Below are positions 31,390-38,147 of a DNA stretch of 39,943 bases, piece by piece. The stretch spans positions 1-39,943 of IMG/VR virus record IMGVR_UViG_3300031787_000312; one strand, given 5' to 3'. The notes under the pieces were generated by a model that was given only the letters and a program-made list of their open reading frames with translations, searched no databases and had not been told where the DNA came from. Positions within the stretch are counted from its first letter, which is position 1, and the number at the start of each line of letters is the position of its first letter. The translations under genes were made by a program, and so were the position numbers. Source of the DNA: a virus.

Positions 31390-31464
31390 ATGGGGGTGCT
31401 CGCAGCTTCCTCCGCCGCTACCTATCGGCATGCGTCTTCGGTCGCGTTGTCGCACCTGGCGTGA
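31390..31464 (+). CDS. 24-codon small open reading frame
   Basis: ATG with a good ribosome site (TGGAGGG, 7 bases upstream) encoding MGVLAASSAATYRHASSVAL plus four residues. It is the only reading frame with a ribosome site just downstream of the sigma-54-type promoter. It may be a real micropeptide, a leader peptide controlling the downstream operon, or noise. Nothing is conserved that I can recognise. Confidence 0.35.
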   Translation: MGVLAASSAATYRHASSVALSHLA

Positions 31465-31539
31465 GCCAGCCTTCGGAAGATGGCCCAAGAGCACGCTGCG
31501 TTCAAGCGCAAAATCTGCGCAAAAGCTAGAAACTCGAAA

Positions 31540-31553
31540 TGCGCATATGCGCA
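31540..31553. promoter_or_regulatory. Operator palindrome TGCGCATATGCGCA
   Basis: Perfect 14-bp palindrome 22 bases upstream of the -35 box of the next promoter, with additional half-sites AGCGCAAAA (31505-31513) and TGCGCAAAA (31516-31524) before it. Same half-site family as the operators at 28.38, 39.28 and 39.34 kb. Confidence 0.6.
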
Positions 31554-31562
31554 AAACATTCA

Positions 31563-31576
31563 ACGGAAAATCGATT
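31563..31576. repeat. 14-base core of dispersed repeat, copy 3
   Basis: ACGGAAAATCGATT, identical to the first part of the 21-base repeats at 30.50 and 30.99 kb. Its last two bases belong to the TTGCGC -35 box of the promoter for the gene at 31621. Confidence 0.65.
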
Positions 31577-31602
31577 GCGCTTTTGTGCGCATGTGCTAAT
31601 CA
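31575..31602 (+). promoter_or_regulatory. Promoter, TTGCGC-16-TAATCA
   Basis: -35 TTGCGC (31575-31580), 16-base spacer containing an inverted TGCGCA half-site, -10 TAATCA (31597-31602) preceded by TGC. Predicted start about 31609, just before the AAGGAG ribosome site of the gene at 31621. Same geometry as four other operon heads in this genome. Confidence 0.6.
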
Positions 31603-31620
31603 AACAACCAAGGAGACACG

Positions 31621-31896
31621 ATGACATTTCTCGACCAACTCGCAGCAACACAAGACGACCTCGCCGCCGAGGAAGCGCGAGACCCGTCTTTGGCTAGGTG
31701 CTCAGGGTGCGGCTCAATGACTGACCCAGCGGTCTGCCACTGTGGCGACTACGAGACGAGCCACGAGTACGTCGATGACCACGGCTTCGTGCCTATTGGG
31801 TGCGACTGCTTCAGGTCCGATGACACTTCGAAGTCTGCACGCGTGGCGTGGAAGGCACGTGGCATCACGTGTGGCGTCGCTAAGGTGGCGCCATGA
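31621..31896 (+). CDS. Small Cys-rich protein (zinc-binding, hypothetical)
   Basis: Ninety-one residues with AAGGAG 5 bases before the ATG. Five or more Cys in CSGCGSMTDPAVCHCGDYET and GCDCFRSDD, with His residues between, suggest one or two zinc sites. The C-terminus is basic (SARVAWKARGITCGVAK). Heads the operon that contains the helicase, so a role in DNA metabolism is possible. Family unknown. Confidence 0.7.
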   Translation: MTFLDQLAATQDDLAAEEARDPSLARCSGCGSMTDPAVCHCGDYETSHEYVDDHGFVPIGCDCFRSDDTSKSARVAWKARGITCGVAKVAP

Positions 31897-32642
31897 GCAC
31901 GCTGCTTGAGCAAGTGGAGGCGATGCTTCATGGCATCATCAACGAGCGCGTGCGTGAGGATTGGGCTGAGCTTTCGACGGCCATCAACGGTCTGTCGTGT
32001 TCGACGCGAGAAGAGGCGCTCACGCGACTTCGCCATCTCCAAGCAGACGCGCGCAATGCGTGCGCTCTTTCGGTCGAGCGCACGAAAGCTCTGCGAGAGC
32101 GAGACGCAGCCCGCGCCGAGCTTGCAGGCGTCGCTGCGCAGCGTGACGCGCACCTGACGCGGTCTGCCGAGTTGGCCACGCGCAACGCTGAGCTTGAGGC
32201 GAAGACGTTCGATCTCGCAAGACTGGAGCAAGACAACGCTGGGCTTCGCAGCGCGCTTTCAAGCGAGGCGCGCAAGACGTTCGATATGCACGCACGCATC
32301 ACCGAGCTTGAGGCGCGACTTGCTGCTGCGGCGCCTGCCGAGGTTGACGGGTTCCGCGTGGGCGATTTGATCCGCCTAGAGGGGATCGCAGATTCACAAA
32401 TCGAATCGTTCATGAAGGTCACCGGCTGCTGGAGGATGCTTGTGGCCGGGCAGTGGTGGACGGTCGGGCGGCACAGTCGCAAGCCCGTCGAAGTGGGCGA
32501 CACGGTGCGATGCGTCTGGGGCAACCTCAAAGGACGCGGCGGGCGAGTCGAGTACGAATGCGGCGGCGAACAGTGGCGCGTGACGTCGCCCGATGGAGCG
32601 TTCTACGCGACCGCCAAGCACATCGTAGCGGTGGCCCCGTGA
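31893..32642 (+). CDS. Coiled-coil protein with C-terminal KOW/SH3-like domains
   Basis: 249 residues. Residues ~20-145 form a long coiled coil (LRERDAARAELAGVAAQRDA, LATRNAELEAKTFDLARLEQ). The C-terminal ~100 residues contain two small barrel-like stretches (VDGFRVGDLIRLEGIADSQI and VEVGDTVRCVWGNLKGRGG), the second with the Gly pattern of KOW motifs. It may be an oligomeric nucleic-acid-binding or scaffolding factor for the downstream helicase. Starts with an ATGA overlap. Confidence 0.65.
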   Translation: MSTLLEQVEAMLHGIINERVREDWAELSTAINGLSCSTREEALTRLRHLQADARNACALSVERTKALRERDAARAELAGVAAQRDAHLTRSAELATRNAELEAKTFDLARLEQDNAGLRSALSSEARKTFDMHARITELEARLAAAAPAEVDGFRVGDLIRLEGIADSQIESFMKVTGCWRMLVAGQWWTVGRHSRKPVEVGDTVRCVWGNLKGRGGRVEYECGGEQWRVTSPDGAFYATAKHIVAVAP

Positions 32643-32670
32643 GCCCGCGCGAATGCCACGAGTGTGCGCG

Positions 32671-34293
32671 ATGATGTACCAGCTACGCCCGTACCAAGTT
32701 GAGGCGATTGGAAGCATCCTGCACGAGTGGGAGCGCCATCGCTCGACGCTGCTTGTGCTTGCTACGGGGCTAGGAAAGACGACCTGCTTCTCCGAGGTGG
32801 CGCGCATCGCCAAAGCCGAAGGGGGGCGCACGCTTGTCCTCGCGCATCGAATCGAACTCGTTCAACAGGCCGCCGCTCGCCTTGAGACGGCCACGGTGCC
32901 AACGCAGGTAGAGAGCGGTGCGCAGCGAGCGTCATGGCTTCAGTGGCCTATCCCAAGCGCTGTAGTGGCAACCGTTCAGACGCTCAAGGGCAAGCGCCTC
33001 AAGAGATGGCCCAAGGACTTCTTCACGCGCGTTGTCATCGATGAGGCGCACCACGCCACAGCGAGCGCATACCGCGACATTCTCGACCACTTCGACAGCG
33101 CGAAGGTGCTTGGCGTCACGGCTACGCCTGGGCGCAGCGACGGTGTCGCGCTTGGCGGTATCTTCGATTCAGTCGCCTATGAGCTTGGCATCGTTGAGGG
33201 CATCAAGCAGGGCCACCTCTGCGACCTCGTGCCACTCACCATCCCGCTCGATGGAATCAGCATCGACGACGTGAAGGTGACGAAGCAAGAGCATGGGCGC
33301 GACCTCGACCCGAAGGCCATTGCCGAGAAGGTCAACGCTGACGCTCCGATGATGGTCATTGCGTCCAGCATCATCGAGCACACGCTCGAAGCGAAGCGAC
33401 CGACGCTCGTCTTCATGCCCAGCGTAGAGACTGCGCACGCACTCGCACGAACGCTCGCTGCGCACCCTGGCGTTGGCGCCAACGGCGTGCGCTCGCTTGA
33501 CGGGCAGACTGACCCTGTGACACGCAAGCAAGCGCTTGCAGACTTCGCCAGCGGTGCAGTGAAGTACATCGTCAACTGTGCGCTTTTCACCGAAGGGTTC
33601 GATGCGCCGTTCATCCAATGCGTGGCCATCGTGCGCATGACGAAGTCTCTGTCGCTCTTTATGCAGATGATTGGGCGCGGAACTCGAAACTGCGAGGGCA
33701 AGAAGAACTGCCTCGTGTTGAACTTCCGCCCAGAGAACACGAAGCACGATCTTGCGGAAGCCATCGACATCTTCGACGGGAAGGCGCTCGACTCACAGAC
33801 GCGCAGCGACATCAAGCAAGCGCTCAAAGAGGGCGCCAGCGTCCGCGAGGCGCAGGACAAGGCGAAGGAGCGCAGCGCGGCGCGCGAGCGCCGATTGGCG
33901 CAAGAGCGCGCCAAGAGCAACCTGCTGGCGAAAGTCAGCTACACCGCAACACCGCATGCGCTTTGGAGCGAGCAAGTACTCGGCGCGAAACCGGCGCACT
34001 ACAGCGCAGGCATTCCAAGCGCATTCCCGCAACAGCTTGCGACGCTGAAGGGCTTTGGCGTGGAGCCCCAGAGCAACGAGACGGTCGCCAGCGCATCGGC
34101 GAAAATCAAGGCGCTCGCAGCACGCTCACGCAAGGGCCTGTGCTCGTACAAGCAAGGCGCGTTGCTGGCGAAGAAGGGGCTCGACCCTGACCTTTCGCGC
34201 GCGGAGGCGAAACTCGCCATCGATGCGCTGGTGGCGAACAAGTGGACGGCGAACGACGAAATGCGCTCGAAGTGGGCGCGGAAGGTAGGCTGA
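32671..34293 (+). CDS. DEAH-box superfamily 2 helicase
   Basis: About 540 residues; ATP-dependent DNA/RNA remodelling enzyme of the UvrB/RecQ-like SF2 group resembling RadD and phage DEAD-like helicases. Motifs: LRPYQVEAI (Q-like) near residue 5, ATGLGKT (I) 31-37, DEAH (II) 124-127, TATP (III) 150-153, TEGFDAP near 307, and QMIGRGTR (VI) 332-339. A C-terminal ~180-residue helical extension includes a charged helix (REAQDKAKERSAARERRLAQ). ATGs at 32653, 32671 and 32674 are possible; I prefer 32671, where an 11-codon reading frame overlapping the previous gene ends. Probably supports replication or recombination, as the phage has no polymerase. Confidence 0.88.
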   Translation: MMYQLRPYQVEAIGSILHEWERHRSTLLVLATGLGKTTCFSEVARIAKAEGGRTLVLAHRIELVQQAAARLETATVPTQVESGAQRASWLQWPIPSAVVATVQTLKGKRLKRWPKDFFTRVVIDEAHHATASAYRDILDHFDSAKVLGVTATPGRSDGVALGGIFDSVAYELGIVEGIKQGHLCDLVPLTIPLDGISIDDVKVTKQEHGRDLDPKAIAEKVNADAPMMVIASSIIEHTLEAKRPTLVFMPSVETAHALARTLAAHPGVGANGVRSLDGQTDPVTRKQALADFASGAVKYIVNCALFTEGFDAPFIQCVAIVRMTKSLSLFMQMIGRGTRNCEGKKNCLVLNFRPENTKHDLAEAIDIFDGKALDSQTRSDIKQALKEGASVREAQDKAKERSAARERRLAQERAKSNLLAKVSYTATPHALWSEQVLGAKPAHYSAGIPSAFPQQLATLKGFGVEPQSNETVASASAKIKALAARSRKGLCSYKQGALLAKKGLDPDLSRAEAKLAIDALVANKWTANDEMRSKWARKVG

Positions 34294-34294
34294 C

Positions 34295-34597
34295 GTGGGA
34301 ACGATTCAACATCACGCGATTGTCGTCACAACATGGCGTGACGATGCTCCAGTCATCGCAGCAAAGGCTGCATCGCTTGGGTGCACAGTCACAGGTCCTT
34401 CGCAACCAGCCTTTGGCTTCTCGACCGTGTGCGTCGCGCCGGACGGGTCGAAAGAGGGGTGGTCGGACAGCGACGAGGGAGACGTGCGCCGCAACGAGTT
34501 TGTTGCGTGGCTCGAAAGCAAAGACCACGCATGGGTTGAGGTGGCCTTCGGTGAACTTGGCATGCGCATCGTGCGTGGCTCGAAAGATAGGATGTGA
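34295..34597 (+). CDS. Hypothetical protein
   Basis: 100 residues from GTG, preceded by GGAAGG. It looks like an alpha/beta ferredoxin-like domain: HHAIVVTTWRDDAPVIAAKA (strand-helix), FSTVCVAPDGSKEGWSDSDE, then a helix NEFVAWLESKDHAWVEVAFG and a final strand. Many phage proteins of this sort are structural partners or inhibitors; none can be named. One base separates it from the helicase gene. Confidence 0.65.
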   Translation: MGTIQHHAIVVTTWRDDAPVIAAKAASLGCTVTGPSQPAFGFSTVCVAPDGSKEGWSDSDEGDVRRNEFVAWLESKDHAWVEVAFGELGMRIVRGSKDRM

Positions 34598-34600
34598 CCA

Positions 34601-35335
34601 ATGGATGACCTGATGAACAAAGTGTCTGCGCTCATCGAATCGCACGTGAAGAGCGAAGTCGATGAGCGCTCTACGTCGCTCAAGGTGGCCTACAAGGTCA
34701 TCGAAGATGCACGGCGCGAGTTGAACGCGGTTCCGGGAGAAGGGCTCCTCGCGGCAGCCATGCGCACGTCGAGAGAACGCGACTCGCTGCGTGGGTCGGT
34801 GTGCGGCCAAACATCGAAGGACGAGATTCGACGCGGCGCACGAGCGCTCGGCTTCTGGGAGAAGCTCGTCGAGACGCTCTGCATCGGCCCCGCAGACGAG
34901 GAGACCTTCGATCACGTGATGGAGCGCATCCAGGCGATGAAGGAGTGGAGGCTCCACGCGGAAGACTGCCAAAAGCAAATCGAAGTGCTCTGCGAGCGCA
35001 TCGACGCCGTTCGAAAAGACCGCGACGCAGCGAACGGCACTGCAAGCAAGTACCGAACGATGTGGGAACAACTACACCGTGCGCAGGGCGAAGAGATTGG
35101 CGCAGCGGGGCAACTCAAGGAGCTTCTCTCGGCGCTTGGCCTTGCTCACTTCGACCGCAACACCATCGAAGGTGCACTCAAGGCGACACGGGAACGCGAT
35201 GCACGCCTTGTCGCAGAGCGCGATGACGCCGTAGCCTCTGTGCAGTCGTGGCGCGAGAAGGCGCAAGCGCTCGAAGCGAAGCTGCTTGAGGTGCGCAAGG
35301 TTGCGGACCTCACTGTCATCCACGCCGCTCCATGA
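34601..35335 (+). CDS. Coiled-coil hypothetical protein
   Basis: 244 residues, largely helical. It contains several charged coiled-coil stretches (ERSTSLKVAYKVIEDARREL, RLHAEDCQKQIEVLCERIDA, ARLVAERDDAVASVQSWREK). The short segments between are compatible with hinges. Resembles in style the coiled-coil part of the protein encoded at 31893 in the same operon; they could be partners. Function unknown. Confidence 0.65.
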   Translation: MDDLMNKVSALIESHVKSEVDERSTSLKVAYKVIEDARRELNAVPGEGLLAAAMRTSRERDSLRGSVCGQTSKDEIRRGARALGFWEKLVETLCIGPADEETFDHVMERIQAMKEWRLHAEDCQKQIEVLCERIDAVRKDRDAANGTASKYRTMWEQLHRAQGEEIGAAGQLKELLSALGLAHFDRNTIEGALKATRERDARLVAERDDAVASVQSWREKAQALEAKLLEVRKVADLTVIHAAP

Positions 35336-35787
35336 GCCTCGACGTCAACGACCTTGGAGCCCTCCTCGTGCTTGCGCGCGTGCGAGGGCTTCGTGTTTTC
35401 GGCGCTCGCGCAGTCGCGCCAGAACTCACCGAGTGCGATGCGTGGGACGAGTGCGTCGTCGCGTGGCTGTGGTCGCATGCATGCTGCGCCGCTGACCCCG
35501 AGGTCTCAGTCGACGTGCAACTTTGCGTCCTCGCTCGCGACGCGTTCATGCTCTCGATGCGTGTGCCGCGCTGCGAAGGCGCTGTGAGCGCACAGGCAGC
35601 CGCCGCAATGCTCGGATGGAACATTGACCGTCTGCGCGCTCTCGAAGCCGCTGGAGGCGTGCGCACGGTGCGTCGCGGTGACGCGCGTCGGGTGCCGCTC
35701 GACGAGGTGGAGCGCTTGCGCGAGCCTGCGGAAATGACGCCCGATGAGGTGGACGCGCTACTTGCGCGATGCGCAACGATGCGCTAG
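35332..35787 (+). CDS. HTH (MerR/excisionase-like) protein
   Basis: 151 residues. The N-terminal half is hydrophobic and helical (LGALLVLARVRGLRVFGARA, CVVAWLWSHACCAADPEVSV). Residues ~83-130 (GAVSAQAAAAMLGWNIDRLR, ALEAAGGVRTVRRGDARRVP, LDEVERL) match a winged HTH of the MerR/excisionase type: first helix, turn at LGW, recognition helix, wing RGDARRVPLDEV. Last gene of the rightward operon. It could regulate phage genes or act as a recombination directionality factor, though no integrase is present. Confidence 0.65.
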   Translation: MSLDVNDLGALLVLARVRGLRVFGARAVAPELTECDAWDECVVAWLWSHACCAADPEVSVDVQLCVLARDAFMLSMRVPRCEGAVSAQAAAAMLGWNIDRLRALEAAGGVRTVRRGDARRVPLDEVERLREPAEMTPDEVDALLARCATMR

Positions 35788-35794
35788 TCGAAGT

Positions 35795-35867
35795 GTGTCT
35801 GTAGCTCAATGGTGTAGAGCAGTGGATTTCTAACCCACCAGTGCCGCTTCGATAACGGCCAGACGAC
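35795..35867 (+). tRNA. tRNA-Arg (anticodon TCT), degenerate
   Basis: Cloverleaf without CCA: acceptor GTGTCTG/CAGACGA (six pairs, G1-A72 mismatched), D-arm GCTC-AATGGTGTA-GAGC, anticodon arm GTGGA-TTTCTAA-CCCAC with A31-C39 mismatched, anticodon TCT, T-arm GCCGC-TTCGATA-ACGGC with C53-A61 mismatched. Seven bases after the HTH stop codon, followed one base later by the terminator. It may be a functioning phage tRNA for rare AGA codons or a decaying one; the three broken pairs favour reduced function or RNA editing. Confidence 0.65.
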
Positions 35868-35900
35868 AAAGCCCGCTTAGACCAAACCTAAGCGGGCTTT
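35868..35900 (+). terminator. Bidirectional intrinsic terminator
   Basis: Thirteen-bp perfect inverted repeat AAAGCCCGCTTAG/CTAAGCGGGCTTT with a 7-base loop ACCAAAC, followed on the plus strand by GCTTTT. Because the stem ends in A3/T3 it can end transcription from both sides. It closes the rightward operon (last stop 35787, then tRNA) and the convergent leftward operon, whose last stop is at 35921. Confidence 0.85.
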
Positions 35901-35920
35901 GCTTTTGGATGTCGCTCAGT

Positions 35921-36202
35921 TCATCGAGGCGGTAGCCGCTCCATCGAGCCTCCGCGCACGAGCTTGACGCCACGAACGACGCGCTCAACGGGGACCATGC
36001 CAAGCGCTTGCATGCGGTCGCGTCCTTCGATGCAGCCAAAGCACAACGCGAGCTTGCCGACGTGACGCTTCTTGCTCGTGACGTGGTGCGATGCGTAGCT
36101 CTCCGCGTGGCGCTCGGCGCACGCCTGGTACGTGATAAGGCACGAGTACGGCTCGCACTTGACGACGTTCGAGAGCGACTTGAGGCGTTCGATGTCTGTC
36201 AT
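35921..36202 (-). CDS. Small Cys-containing hypothetical protein
   Basis: Ninety-three residues from an ATGA overlap. Contains SNVVKCEPYSCLITYQACAE, a C-x4-C pattern, His residues, and later LALCFGCIEGRDR, consistent with a zinc-ribbon (CxxC plus upstream Cys/His). Last gene of the leftward early operon. Function unknown. Confidence 0.65.
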   Translation of the reverse strand: MTDIERLKSLSNVVKCEPYSCLITYQACAERHAESYASHHVTSKKRHVGKLALCFGCIEGRDRMQALGMVPVERVVRGVKLVRGGSMERLPPR

Positions 36203-36798
36203 GTGGTCCTCACACTTCGCGCCATCGCGATAAGAATCTCGCGAAACTCCGCTGGCGTTTCCGACGCCCTCCGCTTTCCAACTTTCGGGCGATGCTCTCC
36301 GCCTGACTTTGTCTTGTTGCCGCACCACGACACCGCTGATTTTGTATCAGCATCGTTGACGCTGCCCCACTTCAGCGATGGGAGCTCGCAGCCGAACGCG
36401 TAGAGCCATGTCGCTTTCTTTGCGACGTGCCCGTAACGGCCCTGCTCCACATGGCAGGCCCAACCACCGCATGCCCCACGTTGCCATCCGCCACGTCTCG
36501 AAGGAGTGGGCAGCCCAAACACTTTAAAAGCGTCGCTGTACGCCGGATGCTCAAGCACGCCGCCGACGCGTCGAACATTGGCAAGCGCAGACGCAAAGCA
36601 TCCACCATCGTCACCGCGCTTATAACCCCACCGCGCTTCGCAGAGCGCAGCCAAACGGCACCACCGCGAACAGGGCGGGTGCGCGACGACTGGGTGCGGG
36701 CCGTCGTAGTTCCGCGCGTCGCGCTTGACGTCCCATGCGTCAACGCCAGGGACGCGAGAGTACGGCCCATCCGCATAGACAAACAGAGCGGCGATCAC
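36199..36798 (-). CDS. PPC-motif methyltransferase-like phage protein
   Basis: 199 residues from a GTG in a GTGA overlap. The conserved pattern YADGPYSRVPGVDAWD, then GPHPVVAHPPCSRWCRLA, DDGGCFASALANVRRVGGVL, LEHPAYSDAF, and ATWLYAFGCELPSLKWGS marks a family found in many phages and some bacteria. The HPPCSRW stretch recalls the catalytic PPC of cytosine-C5 methyltransferases and LEHP the later ENV position, but I see no SAM-binding FxGxG motif. Nucleotide or DNA modification is possible. The family call rests on resemblance. Confidence 0.65.
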   Translation of the reverse strand: MIAALFVYADGPYSRVPGVDAWDVKRDARNYDGPHPVVAHPPCSRWCRLAALCEARWGYKRGDDGGCFASALANVRRVGGVLEHPAYSDAFKVFGLPTPSRRGGWQRGACGGWACHVEQGRYGHVAKKATWLYAFGCELPSLKWGSVNDADTKSAVSWCGNKTKSGGEHRPKVGKRRASETPAEFREILIAMARSVRTT

Positions 36799-37259
36799 GC
36801 GCACCCCAGCTGGTACCGCGCAAACCATCTGTCGAGGATGCGCGCGCAGGCGCTGACAGAGCTGTAGAGCGGCTTCGTCGTGGCATCTTTGACGGTCCAC
36901 CCGTTCTTGATTCGCCAATGTGCTGTTCGCGAACTGATGCCGTTCGCGCGCGCAAGCGCTGCGATGTTGACCATGGGCGCCAACTCCTCGCCTGCGTCCA
37001 TGAGCCTGCGCACGCGTGGACGCGAGCACCCAAGCGCTCTCGCGGCCGCGTCGATGGACCCGCAGCGCGTGCCGTCCGCGAGCATGACGGGCTTGGCGTC
37101 CCTGATGCACGAGGCGGGCTTCTTCGCGACGCTTTCGCGCGTCACTGGCACGCCCTGAGACTTCAGCCTTGAGATGCGCTTGTGCACCGTGGACACCTGC
37201 AGTCCAAGCCTGTTGGCGAGCGCCGTGATGGACTCGAATCCAGCAACGGGCGTGGTCAT
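36795..37259 (-). CDS. Triple helix-turn-helix DNA-binding protein
   Basis: 154 residues with three HTH-like units: SITALANRLGLQVSTVHKRI (10-29), SIDAAARALGCSRPRVRRLM (68-87), and NIAALARANGISSRTAHWRI (98-117), the first also resembling the MarR/MerR style. Tandem HTH units usually bind multi-part DNA sites, as in replication initiators or multi-site regulators. It sits between the RusA-like gene and the PPC protein. It is a candidate origin-binding or regulatory protein; no catalytic motif is seen. Confidence 0.65.
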   Translation of the reverse strand: MTTPVAGFESITALANRLGLQVSTVHKRISRLKSQGVPVTRESVAKKPASCIRDAKPVMLADGTRCGSIDAAARALGCSRPRVRRLMDAGEELAPMVNIAALARANGISSRTAHWRIKNGWTVKDATTKPLYSSVSACARILDRWFARYQLGCA

Positions 37260-37810
37260 GTCGACCTCTTCGCGCGCGACTTGACCGCCTCTATTGCGCG
37301 CACATTGAGACTCGGGAACTCACAGTCGCTGACGTCGTCAGCCGTTGCCCTCCGTGCGCGCGTCTTCTTCTGCGCCACGTACGGCCCCGCGACGCGCTCG
37401 ATGCAGACCGTCGTGGTGCCCGGTGGATACAGCTTGTCACCGCGCACAACCTCGCACGACGAGCGCCGCACGAACTTGTCGGAGTCGTCGTGCCACACCA
37501 CGCCCGTGAGCGCGTCGAGCACCAGCGTCAGGACGCGATCCGTGTCGTGAGCGCGTTCGTTCGCAGGCGAGTAGACGACGTGGACGGCCCATTGATCGGT
37601 GGCCCCATACGGCATTCGCAGCAGGCCGAACGGACCCGCGAACTGGTCCGCTTCTCCGACCTTGCAGAGCTCAATCAGGCACGCCTTCGCATGCGCGCCC
37701 TTCGCTCCCGCGTCGCCCTTTGGCCGATACGTGCGAGCGTGTCCACCTCGCGCCGTGACCTTGTCGCGCTTCCAGCTGTGCACGCCTTCGATGGTGTATT
37801 GGATGATCAC
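37256..37810 (-). CDS. RusA-type Holliday junction resolvase
   Basis: 184 residues. The RusA signature is recognisable: HDTDRVLTLVLDALTGVVWH then DDSDKF gives D89-x-D91, D99 and D108/D109, the acidic residues of the active site. Differences from the classical DxDNxxKxxLDALNG are Arg in place of Asn and Thr in place of Lys. The N-terminal 40 residues are basic (SWKRDKVTARGGHARTYRPK) as in RusA. It would resolve branched recombination intermediates in partnership with the RecT/SSB module. GTG start in a GTGA overlap. Confidence 0.8.
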   Translation of the reverse strand: MIIQYTIEGVHSWKRDKVTARGGHARTYRPKGDAGAKGAHAKACLIELCKVGEADQFAGPFGLLRMPYGATDQWAVHVVYSPANERAHDTDRVLTLVLDALTGVVWHDDSDKFVRRSSCEVVRGDKLYPPGTTTVCIERVAGPYVAQKKTRARRATADDVSDCEFPSLNVRAIEAVKSRAKRST

Positions 37811-37911
37811 GTGAACAACCCGATCTGCTTTGACGTCTCCGGCGATGCTGACTGCGTCACTGCGATGCCAGTTGCCGCGAGGGACTGATCGACTCCGATG
37901 TAGATAGTCAT
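37807..37911 (-). CDS. RuvC-like N-terminal fragment (34 residues)
   Basis: A 34-residue reading frame whose first 18 residues, MTIYIGVDQSLAATGIAV, look like the opening strand of RuvC resolvases, which carries the first catalytic Asp (IxxGIDPGLxxTGxAV). It then ends ASPETSKQIGLFT, so the rest of a RuvC fold is missing. Overlaps on both sides by ATGA/GTGA show that it is kept in phase. It is either a remnant or a peptide retained for translational coupling to the RusA gene that follows. Confidence 0.55.
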   Translation of the reverse strand: MTIYIGVDQSLAATGIAVTQSASPETSKQIGLFT

Positions 37912-38147
37912 GGCTTCACGTGCCTTTCGCGCCACGCCGCATTCACGGCTTCGTGGTGCTCTTCGTGCGTTCGTTTGATTGCTTTGATGAGCGCTGCGTG
38001 CGCCGCTTGCGGTGTCCCGCCCTCGCCCTCGCACACAATCTCGCCCTCGTCGGTTTCGAGCGTAGCGAAGTGCGAGTCTTTGGCGTAGCCGGTCGACGTG
38101 CTCCCAACCCATCGCGTCCACTTCCGCGTCGTGACTTTGAAGGGCAT
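37908..38147 (-). CDS. Small hypothetical protein
   Basis: Seventy-nine residues. It begins basic (MPFKVTTRKWTRWVGSTST) and has an acidic centre (LETDEGEIVCEGEGGTPQ) and a helix (AAHAALIKAIKRTHEEHHEA), like a small dsRBD-type or HicA/B-like fold but not assignable. ATG in a TGATG overlap, preceded by GAGGGG. Confidence 0.65.
   Translation of the reverse strand: MPFKVTTRKWTRWVGSTSTGYAKDSHFATLETDEGEIVCEGEGGTPQAAHAALIKAIKRTHEEHHEAVNAAWRERHVKP

Larger units (their letters stand above)
31122..31620. other. 500-base regulatory region without large genes
   Basis: The longest stretch without a substantial gene. In order it holds: the end of the first CGTGTC palindrome, a C-rich tract (31156-31320, includes runs CCCCCC and a GGGAGAAGGGAG purine block), a sigma-54-type promoter (31327-31341), the second palindrome (31353-31374), a 24-codon reading frame (31390-31464), three GCGCAAAA-like sites (31505-31554), a third ACGGAAAATCGATT copy, and a TTGCGC-16-TAATCA promoter. 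It could also contain a replication origin, but I see no iteron array or DnaA-box cluster that I can defend. Confidence 0.6.
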
